A DNA stretch of 64,000 nt from Streptomyces lomondensis (GTDB lineage Bacteria > Actinomycetota > Actinomycetes > Streptomycetales > Streptomycetaceae). The notes under the pieces are model-generated. The model did not search any database and was not told the DNA's origin. It was given only the letters and a program-made list of their open reading frames with translations. Each line of letters opens with the position of its first letter. Position 1 is the stretch's first letter. This document shows, one piece after another, positions 1 to 9,090 of the stretch. The stretch lies in NCBI RefSeq assembly GCF_014651035.1, contig NZ_BMWC01000008.1:62001-126000 (forward strand). Reading direction: 5' to 3'. The position numbers and the translations under genes are program-made.

Positions 1-138
1 GACGGCTTCGTCACCGGGCCCGGCGTGCTGGGTGCAGGGACGCCCCTGTTCACCGGCGGAGCGCCGCGCACGCTGGTGCAGCGGAGCGTGACTTCGGCAT
101 CGCCGGCGACGCACCTGACCTACGACGTCCTCCGGTGA
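1..138 (+). CDS. C-terminal end of a dihydrofolate reductase-like (RibD C-terminal domain) protein, cut by the window start
   Basis: Frame 1 is open from the first base to a TGA at 136-138 and encodes about 45 residues. The tail reads GVLGAGTPLF...LTYDVL, which matches the last strands of the RibD C-terminal/dihydrofolate reductase fold: a Gly-rich turn, 'G-x-PLF', and a final 'xLTY' strand. Only this last part is visible, so substrate and start are unknown. The stop lies 4 bases before the ATG of the next gene, suggesting co-transcription and translational coupling. These proteins in actinobacteria are usually uncharacterised NADPH-dependent reductases. Confidence 0.6.
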   Translation, partial: DGFVTGPGVLGAGTPLFTGGAPRTLVQRSVTSASPATHLTYDVLR

Positions 139-142
139 TCCG

Positions 143-985
143 ATGACCACCGTCAACGCCAATGGGATCACCTTGGGCATCGAGTCGTTCAGTGCCGACG
201 ACGCGCCACTCGTCCTGCTCGCGGGCGGGACGACGATGCTCTCCTGGCCCGACGCGCTGTGCGAGCGCCTCGCTGCCGGCGGGCGCCGCGTGGTGCGCTA
301 CGACCTGCGCGACAGCGGGGAGTCGACGACGGCGGACCCGACGGCGCCCGCCTACACCCTGCGCGACCTCGCCGCCGATGCGGCGGCCCTTGCCGACGTG
401 CTCGGCGGCGGGCCCGCGCACCTCGCGGGGGTCGGCGTCGGCGGGATGGTCGCCCAAGTGGCCGTCCTCGACCATCCGGACGCGTTCTCGGCACTCACCC
501 TGGTCGGCACCCGCGCGGTTGCGCCCGGCCCGCCCGATGACGACCTCCCCGACCACGACCAGGCGACGATGAGCCGGCTGTTCGCGCGTCCGATGCCCGA
601 CTGGGCCGACCGCGAGGCGGTGGCGGAGTTCGCCGCCGCCAGCGCGGAGATCCTCGGCGACGACCCCGTCGCCGCGCGTGCGATCGCCACACGCATCTGG
701 GACCGCACGCCCGGCACCGCACCCCCGGTCCAGATGGCCAACCAGATGGGCATGGTGTTCTCCAGGCTCGACTGCAAACCCCGCTGGCGCGAGCGCCTGC
801 CCGAGATCGAGGTCCCCACGCTCGTCGTCCACGGCCGCCGCAACCGCTTCTTCCCCCTCGGCAACGGCGAGGCGATCGCCCGCGAGATCCCCGGGGCGCA
901 GCTGCTCGCCCTCGAGGAGACCGCCACCGCGATCCCCGATGCGGCGGTCGGCGAGGTCGCCGAGGCGATGCTCACCCTCGGGTAG
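143..985 (+). CDS. alpha/beta-hydrolase fold protein that lacks the catalytic triad
   Basis: The 280 residues give a full-length alpha/beta-hydrolase resembling aclacinomycin-methylesterase-type (RdmC-like) enzymes. The early strand, the oxyanion region LLAGGTT (about 25-31), the elbow region near residue 96 and the late strand VVHG (about 228-231) are all recognisable. The nucleophile elbow is G-V-G-V-G-G instead of G-x-S-x-G, so Ser is replaced by Gly98. The acid position is Asn234 (HGRRNRFFP instead of HGxxDxxFP). The His position near 262 is Thr. All three triad positions are therefore lost while the fold is kept, which points to a non-catalytic role or altered chemistry. It is probably coupled to the preceding gene, as only 4 bp separate them. 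The ATG at 143 has no room for a strong ribosome-binding site of its own. Confidence 0.75.
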   Translation: MTTVNANGITLGIESFSADDAPLVLLAGGTTMLSWPDALCERLAAGGRRVVRYDLRDSGESTTADPTAPAYTLRDLAADAAALADVLGGGPAHLAGVGVGGMVAQVAVLDHPDAFSALTLVGTRAVAPGPPDDDLPDHDQATMSRLFARPMPDWADREAVAEFAAASAEILGDDPVAARAIATRIWDRTPGTAPPVQMANQMGMVFSRLDCKPRWRERLPEIEVPTLVVHGRRNRFFPLGNGEAIAREIPGAQLLALEETATAIPDAAVGEVAEAMLTLG

Positions 986-1018
986 AAGGCCGGTTCGACC
1001 CCGGCCCCCAGCCCAGCA

Positions 1019-1048
1019 GAAGCCCCGTCGAGAATTCGACGGGGCTTC
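1019..1048 (+). terminator. stem-loop terminator after the hydrolase gene
   Basis: A perfect 13-bp stem (1019-1031 with 1036-1048) has a GAAT loop. It lies 34 bp after the hydrolase stop and before hrpA. There is no long T tract, as is common for Streptomyces terminators. Confidence 0.6.
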
Positions 1049-1175
1049 ACCCTTCGCCGAGGACCTCCACGGCGGGCAGCCGAAGGAGCCACAGGCCGCC
1101 GCAGGCACCCGGCCCCACCGCCGGAGGCAAAAGCGTTCGCCACGAAATTCCGTGGGATGAGATCCTGGACCCCGT

Positions 1176-4100
1176 ATGTCTACGCAATCCGCCCCCGCCC
1201 TCGGCGCCCTCGCCCCCCGCCTGACCGAGCTGTCCCTGCGCGACGCGCACCGGCTCGGGCGCAGGCTCGAAGGTGCGCGCAAGATCCGTAAGCCGGAGGC
1301 CCGGTCCGCCGTCCTCGCCGAGATCGAGGCCGAGATCGCCAAGGGCGAGGAGCGTATCGCCACCCGGCGCTCCCGCGTGCCCCGCGTCACGTACCCCGAG
1401 CAACTGCCGGTCAGCCAGAAGAAGGACGACATCGCGGCCGCGATCCGCGACCATCAGGTCGTGATCGTCGCCGGCGAGACCGGCTCCGGCAAGACGACGC
1501 AGATCCCCAAGATCTGCATGGAGCTCGGCCGTGGCGTGCGCGGCATGATCGGCCACACCCAGCCGAGGAGGATCGCCGCCCGGACCGTCGCCGAGCGCGT
1601 CGCGGAGGAGCTGGACACCCCTCTCGGCGAGGCCGTCGGCTGGAAGGTCCGCTTCACCGACCAGGTCGACCCGGACGCCACCTTCGTCAAGCTGATGACG
1701 GACGGCATCCTGCTCGCCGAGATCCAGACCGACCGCGAGCTGCGCGCCTACGACACGATCATCATCGACGAGGCCCACGAGCGGTCCCTCAACATCGACT
1801 TCCTGCTCGGCTACCTCGCCCAGCTGCTGCCCAAGCGCCCGGACCTCAAGGTCGTCATCACCTCGGCGACGATCGACCCCGAGCGCTTCTCCCGGCACTT
1901 CGGCGACGCCCCGATCATCGAGGTCAGCGGCCGTACGTACCCGGTGGAGGTCCGCTACCGCCCGCTCCTGGAGGAGGACGGCGACGACGCCGACCGCGAC
2001 CAGATCACGGCGATCATCGACGCGGTCGAGGAGCTTCAGAAGGAGGGCCAGGGCGACATCCTCGTCTTCCTCTCCGGCGAACGCGAGATCCGTGACACGG
2101 CAGACGCCCTGACCAAGAAGAACTACCGCTTCACGGAGATCCTGCCCCTCTACGCCCGGCTGTCGCACGCCGAACAGCACCGCGTCTTCCAGCCGCACAC
2201 CGGACGCAGGATCGTGCTGGCCACGAACGTCGCCGAGACCTCGCTGACCGTCCCGGGCATCAAGTACGTCATCGACCCGGGCTTCGCGCGGATCTCCCGC
2301 TACAGCCACCGCACCAAGGTCCAGCGCCTCCCCATCGAGCCGGTCTCCCAGGCCAGCGCCAACCAGCGCAAGGGCCGCTGCGGCCGTACGTCCGACGGCA
2401 TCTGCATCCGGCTGTACAGCGAGGAGGACTTCGACGCGCGCCCGGAGTTCACGGACGCCGAGATCCTCCGGACGAACCTCGCCTCCGTCATCCTGCAGAT
2501 GACCGCGGCCGGCCTCGGCGACATCGAGAAGTTCCCCTTCATCGACCCGCCGGACCACCGCAACATCCGCGACGGCGTGCAGCTGCTCCAGGAGCTGGGC
2601 GCCCTCGACCCGGCGCAGAAGGACCCCCGCAAGCGGCTCACGGACACCGGCCGCAAGCTCGCCCAGCTGCCCGTCGACCCGCGGCTGGCCCGCATGGTCC
2701 TGGAGGCGGACAGGAACGGCTGCGTCCGCGAGGTGATGGTCATAGCCGCCGCGCTGTCCATCCAGGACCCGCGCGAGCGCCCCGCCGACAAGCAGACCCA
2801 GGCCGACCAGCAGCACGCCCGCTTCAAGGACGAGACCAGCGACTTCCTGGCCTACCTCAACCTCTGGCGCTACATCCGCGAGCAGCAGAAGGAGCGCGGC
2901 TCGTCCTCCTTCCGCCGGATGTGCAAGCAGGAGTACCTCAACTTCCTTCGCATCCGCGAATGGCAGGACATCTACAGCCAGTTGCGCACGGTCGCGAAAC
3001 AGATGGGCATCCACCTCAACGAGGACGACGCCCCGGCCGACCGCATCCACGTCTCCCTCCTGGCCGGCCTGCTGTCGCACATCGGCATGAAGGACGTGAA
3101 GGACGGCGCGAAGAACGAGTACCTGGGCGCCCGCAACGCCAAGTTCGCGATCTTCCCGGGCTCGGCCCTCTTCAAGAAGCCCCCGCGCTTCGTGATGTCC
3201 GCCGAACTCGTCGAGACCTCCCGCCTCTGGGCCCGGGTCAACGCCAAGATCGAGCCCGAGTGGGTCGAACCCCTCGCCCAGCACCTCGTCAAGCGCACCT
3301 ACAGCGAACCGCACTGGGAGAAGGACCAGGCCGCGGTGATGGCGTACGAGAAGGTGACGCTGTACGGCGTGCCGATCGTGGCGCAGCGGAAGGTCAACTA
3401 CGGGCGGATCGACCCGGAGGCCAGCCGCGAGCTGTTCATCCGGAACGCGCTCGTCGAAGGCGACTGGCGCACGCACCACAAGTTCTTCTCGGACAACCGC
3501 CGGCTCCTCACCGAGGTCGAGGAGCTGGAGCACCGGGCCCGGCGCCGGGACATCCTCGTCGACGACGAGACGCTGTTCGACTTCTACGACCAGCGCATCC
3601 CCGAACACGTCGTCTCCGGCGCCCACTTCGACTCCTGGTGGAAGCACAAGCGGCACGAGCAGCCCGACTTCCTCGACTTCGAGCGCGAGATGCTCATCAA
3701 CGAGAAGGCGGGCGAGGTCACCAAGGCCGACTACCCCGACTCGTGGCGCCAGGGGAACCTCAAGTTCCGTGTGACGTACCAGTTTGAGCCGGGCGCGGAC
3801 GCCGACGGCGTGACCGTCCACATCCCGCTCCAGGTCCTCAACCAGGTCACGGACGAGGGCTTCGACTGGCAGATCCCGGGCCTGCGGGAGGAACTGGTCA
3901 CGGAGCTCATCCGGTCCCTGCCCAAGCCGATCCGCCGCAACTACGTCCCCGCGCCCAACTACGCGAAGGCCTTCCTGGACAAGGCGGTCCCCCTCCAGGA
4001 GCCGCTCACGACGACCATGGCGCGCGAGCTGAGGCTCATGGTCGGCGTGCCCTTCGACGCGGACGACTTCGACTGGTCGAAGGTCCCCGACCACCTCAAG

Positions 4101-5120
4101 ATCACGTTCCGGATCGTCGACGAACGCCGCCGCAAGCTGGCCGAGGACAAGGACCTGGAGACGCTGAAGCTCCGGCTGAAGCCGAAGGCGCGCAAGGCCC
4201 TCTCGCAGGCGGCAGCGGCGACGGCGGAACGCCAGGGCGGCGAGTCCCTGGAGCGCAAGGGCCTCACCGACTGGACGATCGGCACGCTCACCCGCGTCTT
4301 CGAGACCCGCCGGGCCGGCCAGCCGGTGAAGGCGTACCCGGCGCTGGTCGACGACGGCGACACGGTCTCCGTCCGCCTCTTCGACACCGAGGCCGAGCAG
4401 GCCGAGGCGATGTGGAAGGGCACGCGCCGGCTGATCCTGCGCAACATCCCGGTCAACCCGGCGAAGTTCGCCTCCGAGAAACTGACGAACGCCCAGAAGC
4501 TGGCCCTGTCCGCGAATCCGCACGGCTCCGTCCAGGGCCTGTTCGACGACTGCGCGATGGCCGCCGCCGACAAGCTGATCGCGGACTTCGGCGGGCCGGC
4601 GTGGGACGAGGAGTCGTACCGGAAGCTGTACGACAAGGTGCGCGCCGAGATCGTCGACACGACCGTCCGTACGGTGGGCCAGGTGCAGCAGGTCCTGGCG
4701 GCCTGGCAGGCCTGTGAGCGCCGTCTGAAGGCCGTCCGCAGCCCCGCGCTGCTGCCGAACCTCCAGGACGTGCGGCGGCAGCTGGACGCCCTGGTGAAGC
4801 CGGGCTTCGTGACGGAGGCGGGGGTGCGCCGGATGCCCGACCTGATGCGCTACCTGGTCGCGGCCGACCGGCGCCTCCAGCAGATGCCGACGAACGTCCA
4901 GCGCGACACCACGCGCATGGAGAAGGTCCAGGAGATGCAGGACGAGTACGCCTGGCTCCTGGAGCAGATGCCGCAGGGCCGGCCGGTGCCGCGGCAGGTC
5001 CTGGACGTCCGCTGGATGCTGGAGGAGCTACGCGTCAGCTATTTCGCCCATGCGCTCGGCACGGCGTACCCGGTCTCCGACAAGCGGATCGTGAAGGCGA
5101 TCGACGCGCTGGCGCCGTAA
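1176..5120 (+). CDS. hrpA: ATP-dependent RNA helicase HrpA (DEAH box)
   Basis: The protein has 1314 residues, the usual length for bacterial HrpA. Walker A is GETGSGKTT at about residues 100-108 and the DEAH box is at about 198-201. Motif III is TSAT, and motif VI reads QRKGRCGR. The helicase core is followed by the helicase-associated winged-helix and OB regions, and a long C-terminal DUF3418 region from about residue 650 onward. HrpA unwinds RNA; in Escherichia coli it acts on stalled or collided ribosomes. The gene stands alone between a stem-loop and tRNA-Asp. ATG at 1176 was chosen because the N-terminal residues resemble other actinobacterial HrpA starts. Long open frames on the opposite strand of this gene are codon-bias shadows. 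Confidence 0.95.
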   Translation: MSTQSAPALGALAPRLTELSLRDAHRLGRRLEGARKIRKPEARSAVLAEIEAEIAKGEERIATRRSRVPRVTYPEQLPVSQKKDDIAAAIRDHQVVIVAGETGSGKTTQIPKICMELGRGVRGMIGHTQPRRIAARTVAERVAEELDTPLGEAVGWKVRFTDQVDPDATFVKLMTDGILLAEIQTDRELRAYDTIIIDEAHERSLNIDFLLGYLAQLLPKRPDLKVVITSATIDPERFSRHFGDAPIIEVSGRTYPVEVRYRPLLEEDGDDADRDQITAIIDAVEELQKEGQGDILVFLSGEREIRDTADALTKKNYRFTEILPLYARLSHAEQHRVFQPHTGRRIVLATNVAETSLTVPGIKYVIDPGFARISRYSHRTKVQRLPIEPVSQASANQRKGRCGRTSDGICIRLYSEEDFDARPEFTDAEILRTNLASVILQMTAAGLGDIEKFPFIDPPDHRNIRDGVQLLQELGALDPAQKDPRKRLTDTGRKLAQLPVDPRLARMVLEADRNGCVREVMVIAAALSIQDPRERPADKQTQADQQHARFKDETSDFLAYLNLWRYIREQQKERGSSSFRRMCKQEYLNFLRIREWQDIYSQLRTVAKQMGIHLNEDDAPADRIHVSLLAGLLSHIGMKDVKDGAKNEYLGARNAKFAIFPGSALFKKPPRFVMSAELVETSRLWARVNAKIEPEWVEPLAQHLVKRTYSEPHWEKDQAAVMAYEKVTLYGVPIVAQRKVNYGRIDPEASRELFIRNALVEGDWRTHHKFFSDNRRLLTEVEELEHRARRRDILVDDETLFDFYDQRIPEHVVSGAHFDSWWKHKRHEQPDFLDFEREMLINEKAGEVTKADYPDSWRQGNLKFRVTYQFEPGADADGVTVHIPLQVLNQVTDEGFDWQIPGLREELVTELIRSLPKPIRRNYVPAPNYAKAFLDKAVPLQEPLTTTMARELRLMVGVPFDADDFDWSKVPDHLKITFRIVDERRRKLAEDKDLETLKLRLKPKARKALSQAAAATAERQGGESLERKGLTDWTIGTLTRVFETRRAGQPVKAYPALVDDGDTVSVRLFDTEAEQAEAMWKGTRRLILRNIPVNPAKFASEKLTNAQKLALSANPHGSVQGLFDDCAMAAADKLIADFGGPAWDEESYRKLYDKVRAEIVDTTVRTVGQVQQVLAAWQACERRLKAVRSPALLPNLQDVRRQLDALVKPGFVTEAGVRRMPDLMRYLVAADRRLQQMPTNVQRDTTRMEKVQEMQDEYAWLLEQMPQGRPVPRQVLDVRWMLEELRVSYFAHALGTAYPVSDKRIVKAIDALAP

Positions 5121-5214
5121 CGGCATGCGCACGCAGGGTGAGTTCGACCAGGGGGCTCACCCTCCTGTACAGTCTCTTCTCGCAGCGCAACGCAAGAAAA
5201 GTGCCGCGAAACCT

Positions 5215-5289
5215 GGTCCTGTGGAGCAGTTTGGAGTGCTCGCCACCCTGTCAAGGTGGAGGCCGCGGGTTCAAATCCCGTCAGGACCG
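5215..5289 (+). tRNA. tRNA-Asp (anticodon GTC)
   Basis: The full cloverleaf is visible. The acceptor stem pairs GGTCCTG with CAGGACC, the anticodon stem CCACC pairs with GGTGG around loop CTGTCAA (anticodon GTC at 5250-5252), and the T arm contains GGGTTCAAATCCC. The discriminator base is G and CCA is not encoded. It lies about 95 bp after hrpA. Confidence 0.95.
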
Positions 5290-5298
5290 CAGTGAGAA

Positions 5299-5329
5299 GG
5301 GCTCGGATCTTCGGATCCGGGCCCTTTTT
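5299..5329 (+). terminator. terminator after tRNA-Asp
   Basis: An 11-bp stem (5299-5309 with 5314-5324, one G-T pair) has a TTCG loop and is followed by TTTTT. It is a canonical factor-independent terminator placed 10 bp after the tRNA. Confidence 0.9.
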
Positions 5330-5448
5330 CGTGTGCCCTGACCTCCCGAGGAGCCCTCCCCACCCCCTCACGCCGTCTTGACGGCCCTTCGTTCGCTAGG
5401 TACCCCAGAACCAGGGCCGTTCCCCGTACGGCCCCCTGGAGGTGGCGT

Positions 5449-5652
5449 ATGGCGGCATCGGCTAGGCACGAGACGCGGGCCCTGCTCCGCGCGCACCTGG
5501 CGGCCGCGTCGTCGTACCGGCATCTCACACGACACTGCCCGATCTGCCACCACCTGCTGCGGCTGGCGATGGAGTCGGCCCCGCGCGCCGCCCGGGCCGC
5601 GACCCCGGTCACCGAGGAGGCCGTCGAGGACGAGAGCCCCGCGCCCGCGTGA
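5449..5652 (+). CDS. DUF6274 family small protein
   Basis: The 67-residue protein begins MAASARHETRALLRAHL and contains a single C-P-I-C-H motif (about residues 30-34) that could bind metal. An acidic, Ala/Pro-rich tail follows. I recognise it as the DUF6274 family that sits between hrpA and bldC in Streptomyces; no function is known. GGAGGT lies 6 bases upstream of the ATG. It has its own promoter region after the tRNA-Asp terminator and converges on bldC. Confidence 0.7.
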   Translation: MAASARHETRALLRAHLAAASSYRHLTRHCPICHHLLRLAMESAPRAARAATPVTEEAVEDESPAPA

Positions 5653-5746
5653 TCGCCGCCGGGTCTCAACACCCGCACCGGCAGGGGATGCTGGAGCCGC
5701 GGGCTCCTCTACCGCACCGGCGCCAGAGCTAACAAGCCGCTTGGTA

Positions 5747-5762
5747 TGTGACGGGTGTCACC
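5747..5762. promoter_or_regulatory. candidate CRP-type operator
   Basis: TGTGACGGGTGTCACC fits the CRP-family pattern GTGA-N6-TCAC with both half-sites intact. Streptomyces encodes a Crp regulator of germination and antibiotic production. The site lies at the 3' ends of both flanking genes, so any target would be an unannotated transcript. Confidence 0.35.
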
Positions 5763-5928
5763 GCATGAGTTCTGGAAAGTGCGGTATTTACCCGCCTCCT
5801 ACAACAGGTCAATTTAATATGTGCAATTGCACCCCACCCGGGGCACCGCGCACAGGGGATCCGACACCCCTCCCCAGACTCCGACAAGGCCACTCACAGC
5901 GAGCCCGGCAGCCCCCCAGTCCGCGCAC

Positions 5929-5966
5929 AAAAAAGATCGCGCTGGACCCGGCGGAGTCCAGCGCGA
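5929..5966 (-). terminator. terminator of bldC
   Basis: On the minus strand an 11-bp perfect stem (5956-5966 with 5937-5947, 8-base loop) is followed by TCTTTTTT. It lies about 150 bp downstream of the bldC stop and is one of the most canonical U-tract terminators in the window. Confidence 0.8.
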
Positions 5967-6113
5967 CCGACGACGCACCCTGTTACGTGCCTGCAAGGCT
6001 CTTACTTGCTTGGGCGTGGGGCCTGTTGGGGCAGGACCCGCGTCGCTTGGAGCTGTGGTTCCGGACGTCACGGCCAGTGGGGGACCGGCCGGTTTGCCCG
6101 GTTATTCAGTTGT

Positions 6114-6320
6114 TCAGGCCTCGCTGCGCTGCTGCGGGATGCCCGCGAGCAGGGCGCGGACCTCGGCCTCGCGGTAGCGCCGATGCCCGCCGAGCGTGCG
6201 GATCGACGTGAGCTTGCCGGCCTTCGCCCACCGCGTGACCGTCTTGGGGTCGACGCGGAACATCGTGGCGACCTCAGCCGGGGTCAGCAGCGGCTCGGCA
6301 TCAGGGGTGCGAGCGGTCAT
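6114..6320 (-). CDS. bldC: developmental regulator BldC (MerR-type DNA-binding domain)
   Basis: The 68-residue protein is essentially one winged helix-turn-helix of the MerR class. It contains LTPAEVATMFRVDPKTVTRWAKAGKL followed by the wing GGHRRYREAEVRALL, and it lacks the dimerisation and effector domains of classical MerR proteins. This matches Streptomyces BldC in length and sequence. BldC binds direct repeats cooperatively and holds back early sporulation genes. On the minus strand GAGGAGG lies 7 to 8 bases before the ATG. The gene is monocistronic with its own terminator, and its leader carries a hairpin (6337-6358). Confidence 0.96.
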   Translation of the reverse strand: MTARTPDAEPLLTPAEVATMFRVDPKTVTRWAKAGKLTSIRTLGGHRRYREAEVRALLAGIPQQRSEA

Positions 6321-6917
6321 GAGCGGCCTCCTCGGGAGAACCGAACCTTCTCGGTTCTTTCCTCTAAATTCTGCACCTTGACCCGCGTTGCCCGAAATGG
6401 CGGACGCGAGTCGAGTCGGTTATAGGACGAACGGCTTGTCCTCGGCACTACAACTACACCATCTGTCCAGCCGCGTCGGCCAAACCGATGGAATTGCCCC
6501 TCCAGGTGTTCATCAGCGACGGAAGCCGATGGACCATGCCATAGCGGACAGTCACGCCGCTGTGACGATCAGTCACAGGGCGATCAGGAGTCACGAGACC
6601 CCCCAAAGCGTGCAATGCTGAGATTCCGCCCATAGTGCAGCACTAGGGACGGAAGGAGCCCTCCCCGGACTCCTTGTCCTATTTTGGCATGAGGAGGGGC
6701 AAGGGGCGCAAGGGCCACGTACGTGTAGTCCGTCACGCTTGGCCTACTTGAGAGGTACGCCCGGATCGGGTCCTACGTCCCTTGTTGACGAAGCTTCAGG
6801 AAACGCACACTGCGCTTCAGGAACTCGGTGCGAGGACGAAACCCCAAATCGGGCGGTTCGTCAAACGTCAGTTCGTGACCGACCACGAGCGGTCCGTACC
6901 GAAACCAAGGTCAGAGG
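6321..6917. other. 597-bp upstream region of bldC
   Basis: Both flanking genes are on the minus strand, so this holds the bldC promoter region and the 3' end of the neighbouring gene. Apart from the leader hairpin I see moderately lower GC than in the coding DNA and no convincing gene. The plus-strand frame at 6388-6621 has atypical codon use and no ribosome-binding site. The long spacing is consistent with a complex developmental promoter. Confidence 0.45.
6337..6358 (-). promoter_or_regulatory. hairpin in the bldC leader
   Basis: AGAACCGA (6337-6344) and TCGGTTCT (6351-6358) are perfect inverted repeats with a 6-base loop, about 17 bases before the bldC start and just upstream of its ribosome-binding site. 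It could be an operator or an mRNA structure affecting translation. No factor is identified. Confidence 0.45.
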
Positions 6918-7763
6918 TCAGTTCGCGGACCGTAGATCCCGTACGGAACGCCACCGCTCCACCAGCCGCCCGTACGCCGCCCCCGCGGCCGTCCCGTCGC
7001 CCCGGCGCAGCGCGGCGATGCCCTCGGCCACGTCCGCCGCCGAATGGTCGTCCTCCAGGGCGCCGGCCGGCAGGGCGTGCACCAGGCCGCCGTAGTCCAG
7101 CTCCACGAGCGAGCGCGGGTGGAACTCCTCCAGCCAGCGCCCGACGTCCACCAGACCGTCGATCAGCGGCCCCTCGTCCATGGCCTCCTTCAGGGCCCTG
7201 AGGCCCCGGGCCACGCGCCGCCGGGCCTGAACCATGGGCGTGCGGTAGCGCAGCACGGGCGGGCTGCCGGCCGAGGCGCCCTTGTCGTACTCGCGCTCCT
7301 CGTCAGAGACGAGCACGAACCAGTTGATCGGCACCTGCCAGGTCGCCGTACGGATCCACGGCCGGGCGTCGGGGTTGATCGCCAGCCAGCGCTCGTAGTC
7401 CTGGGCGGCCTGGCGGCGCAGGACGGGCGGCAGGACCGCGTCCAGGACCGGCGGCGGGAGCTCCTCCGAGAGGTCCTCCAAGGCCAGCCAGCCGCGCAGC
7501 CGGGTGCGCCAGGGGCAGACGCAGACGACGCCGTCGACGTCGAGCACGAAGGCGTCCTCGCTCTCGTGCACCGGCACCGGGACCGGCGGCGTGGGCGCCA
7601 AGTCGGCCAGCGCGCGGCGGAGTTCGTCCTGGTACGACGGGCGGTCCGTACGGCGGGCGTAGCGGGCCCAGTGGCCGCGCTCCGGCTCGGGGAAGGCGGC
7701 CAGCGGTTCGTACACGCGCAGATAGGTCGCGTAGGGGACGATCACCGAGGACACCTTGGGCAC
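6918..7763 (-). CDS. conserved actinobacterial protein of unknown function
   Basis: The 281-residue protein starts [22 protein letters not shown] chose the GTG at 7763 because GGGAGG lies about 8 bases upstream on the minus strand and the longer in-frame extension is Arg-rich non-native sequence. The protein is soluble and Trp/Arg-rich with no motif I can name. It keeps this position between bldC and vdh in S. coelicolor as far as I recall. It is transcribed divergently from vdh with a shared 223-bp promoter region. Confidence 0.75.
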   Translation of the reverse strand: MPKVSSVIVPYATYLRVYEPLAAFPEPERGHWARYARRTDRPSYQDELRRALADLAPTPPVPVPVHESEDAFVLDVDGVVCVCPWRTRLRGWLALEDLSEELPPPVLDAVLPPVLRRQAAQDYERWLAINPDARPWIRTATWQVPINWFVLVSDEEREYDKGASAGSPPVLRYRTPMVQARRRVARGLRALKEAMDEGPLIDGLVDVGRWLEEFHPRSLVELDYGGLVHALPAGALEDDHSAADVAEGIAALRRGDGTAAGAAYGRLVERWRSVRDLRSAN

Positions 7764-7986
7764 GCCTGCTCCCTCCCCCGCGCTCCGTCGTGAAAACCTG
7801 CGGAACCCACTCACAAAGGCGCGAGAAATCTATACAAATCGTCGCACGGGTGTACTCCGGTCGGAGGTGATCCTGAGCACTGTGCGGTCGGCGGGCCGAC
7901 CAGGCTCTAATCTCGTGCTCAACAGCCCCCGCCACCCGCACGGGAGCTGCTCTCCACCCGCCGCAACTTACTCAGGAGTCACCACA

Positions 7987-9090
7987 GTGACCGACGTAAC
8001 CGGCGCACCTGCTGATGTACTGCACAGCCTGTTCCACTCGGACCAGGGCGGTCATGAGCAAGTCGTGCTCTGCCAGGACCGCGCGAGCGGCCTCAAGGCC
8101 GTCATCGCCATCCACTCCACCGCCCTGGGCCCCGCGCTCGGCGGTACGCGCTTCTACCCGTACGCGACCGAGGCCGAGGCCGTCGCCGACGCGCTGAACC
8201 TCGCCCGCGGGATGTCGTACAAGAACGCCATGGCCGGTCTCGACCACGGCGGCGGCAAGGCCGTGATCATCGGCGACCCCGAGCGGATCAAGACCGAGGA
8301 GCTGCTCCTCGCCTACGGCCGCTTCGTCGCCTCCCTCGGCGGCCGGTACGTCACCGCCTGCGACGTCGGGACGTACGTCGCCGACATGGACGTCGTGGCC
8401 CGCGAGTGCCGCTGGACGACCGGCCGCTCCCCGGAGAACGGCGGCGCCGGGGACTCCTCCGTCCTCACCGCCTACGGCGTCTACCAGGGCATGCGGGCCT
8501 CCGCGCAGCACCTGTGGGGCGACCCCTCGCTGCGCGCGAAGCGGGTCGGCATCGCCGGCGTCGGCAAGGTCGGCCACCACCTGGTGGAGCACCTCGTGAA
8601 GGAGGGCGCCGAGATCTTCGTCACGGACGTCCGCGAGGAGGCCGTACGGCGGATCACCGAGCGGCACCGGAACGTGATCGCCGCCCGGGACACCGACGAG
8701 CTGATCCGGGTCGACGGGCTCGACATCTACGCCCCCTGCGCGCTGGGCGGGGCGCTGAGCGACGACACCGCGCCCGTGCTGACCGCCCGGGTGGTCTGCG
8801 GCGCCGCCAACAACCAGCTCGCCCACCCGGGTGTGGAGAAGGACCTCGCCGACCGCGGGATCCTCTACGCGCCGGACTACGTGGTGAACGCCGGCGGTGT
8901 CATCCAGGTCGCCGACGAGCTGCACGGCTTCGACTTCGAGCGGTGCAAGGCGAAGGCGGCGAAGATCTACGACACGACGCTGGCCATATTCGCACGTGCG
9001 AAGGGCGACGGCATTCCGCCGGCTGCCGCGGCCGACCGGATCGCCGAGCAGCGGATGCACGACGCGGCCATGGCGCGCCGGGCGCGCTGA
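7987..9090 (+). CDS. vdh: valine dehydrogenase (Glu/Leu/Phe/Val dehydrogenase family)
   Basis: The 367-residue protein carries the family catalytic segment [17 protein letters not shown], with substrate and catalytic lysines at about residues 79 and 91. An NAD-binding Rossmann loop GIAGVGKVG follows near residue 190. It deaminates valine, leucine and isoleucine to the 2-oxo acids with NAD+, feeding branched-chain acyl-CoA starters into fatty acid and polyketide synthesis. GTG at 7987 has AGGAG 8 bases upstream and gives the known Vdh N-terminus (VTDV...GAPADVLH). In S. coelicolor vdh is known to be induced by valine and repressed by glucose and ammonium. Confidence 0.95.
   Translation: MTDVTGAPADVLHSLFHSDQGGHEQVVLCQDRASGLKAVIAIHSTALGPALGGTRFYPYATEAEAVADALNLARGMSYKNAMAGLDHGGGKAVIIGDPERIKTEELLLAYGRFVASLGGRYVTACDVGTYVADMDVVARECRWTTGRSPENGGAGDSSVLTAYGVYQGMRASAQHLWGDPSLRAKRVGIAGVGKVGHHLVEHLVKEGAEIFVTDVREEAVRRITERHRNVIAARDTDELIRVDGLDIYAPCALGGALSDDTAPVLTARVVCGAANNQLAHPGVEKDLADRGILYAPDYVVNAGGVIQVADELHGFDFERCKAKAAKIYDTTLAIFARAKGDGIPPAAAADRIAEQRMHDAAMARRAR

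Larger units (their letters stand above)
5653..6113. other. 461-bp convergent intergenic region between the DUF6274 gene and bldC
   Basis: No convincing gene was found here. It holds a CRP-like palindrome (5747-5762), a locally AT-rich patch with TAATAT at 5815-5820, and a perfect 12-bp palindrome GTGCAATTGCAC at 5821-5832. The bldC terminator follows at 5929-5966. A plus-strand frame opens at 5765 (MSSGKCGIYPPP...), but it has poor codon character and runs antisense to bldC, so I do not call it. Confidence 0.5.

Noticed and set aside
1047-4523. A 1158-residue minus-strand open frame opposite hrpA
   Set aside because: It is the antisense shadow of hrpA caused by high GC3. Composition (Asp/Val/Leu/Gly strings) is unlike any protein family and there is no start context.
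5765-6211. Plus-strand frame (MSSGKCGIYPPP...) between the DUF6274 gene and bldC
   Set aside because: It runs antisense through bldC and its terminator, with poor codon character.
6388-6621. Possible 77-residue gene upstream of bldC
   Set aside because: No ribosome-binding site, atypical codon use and unlikely sequence. It is in the bldC promoter region on the opposite strand.
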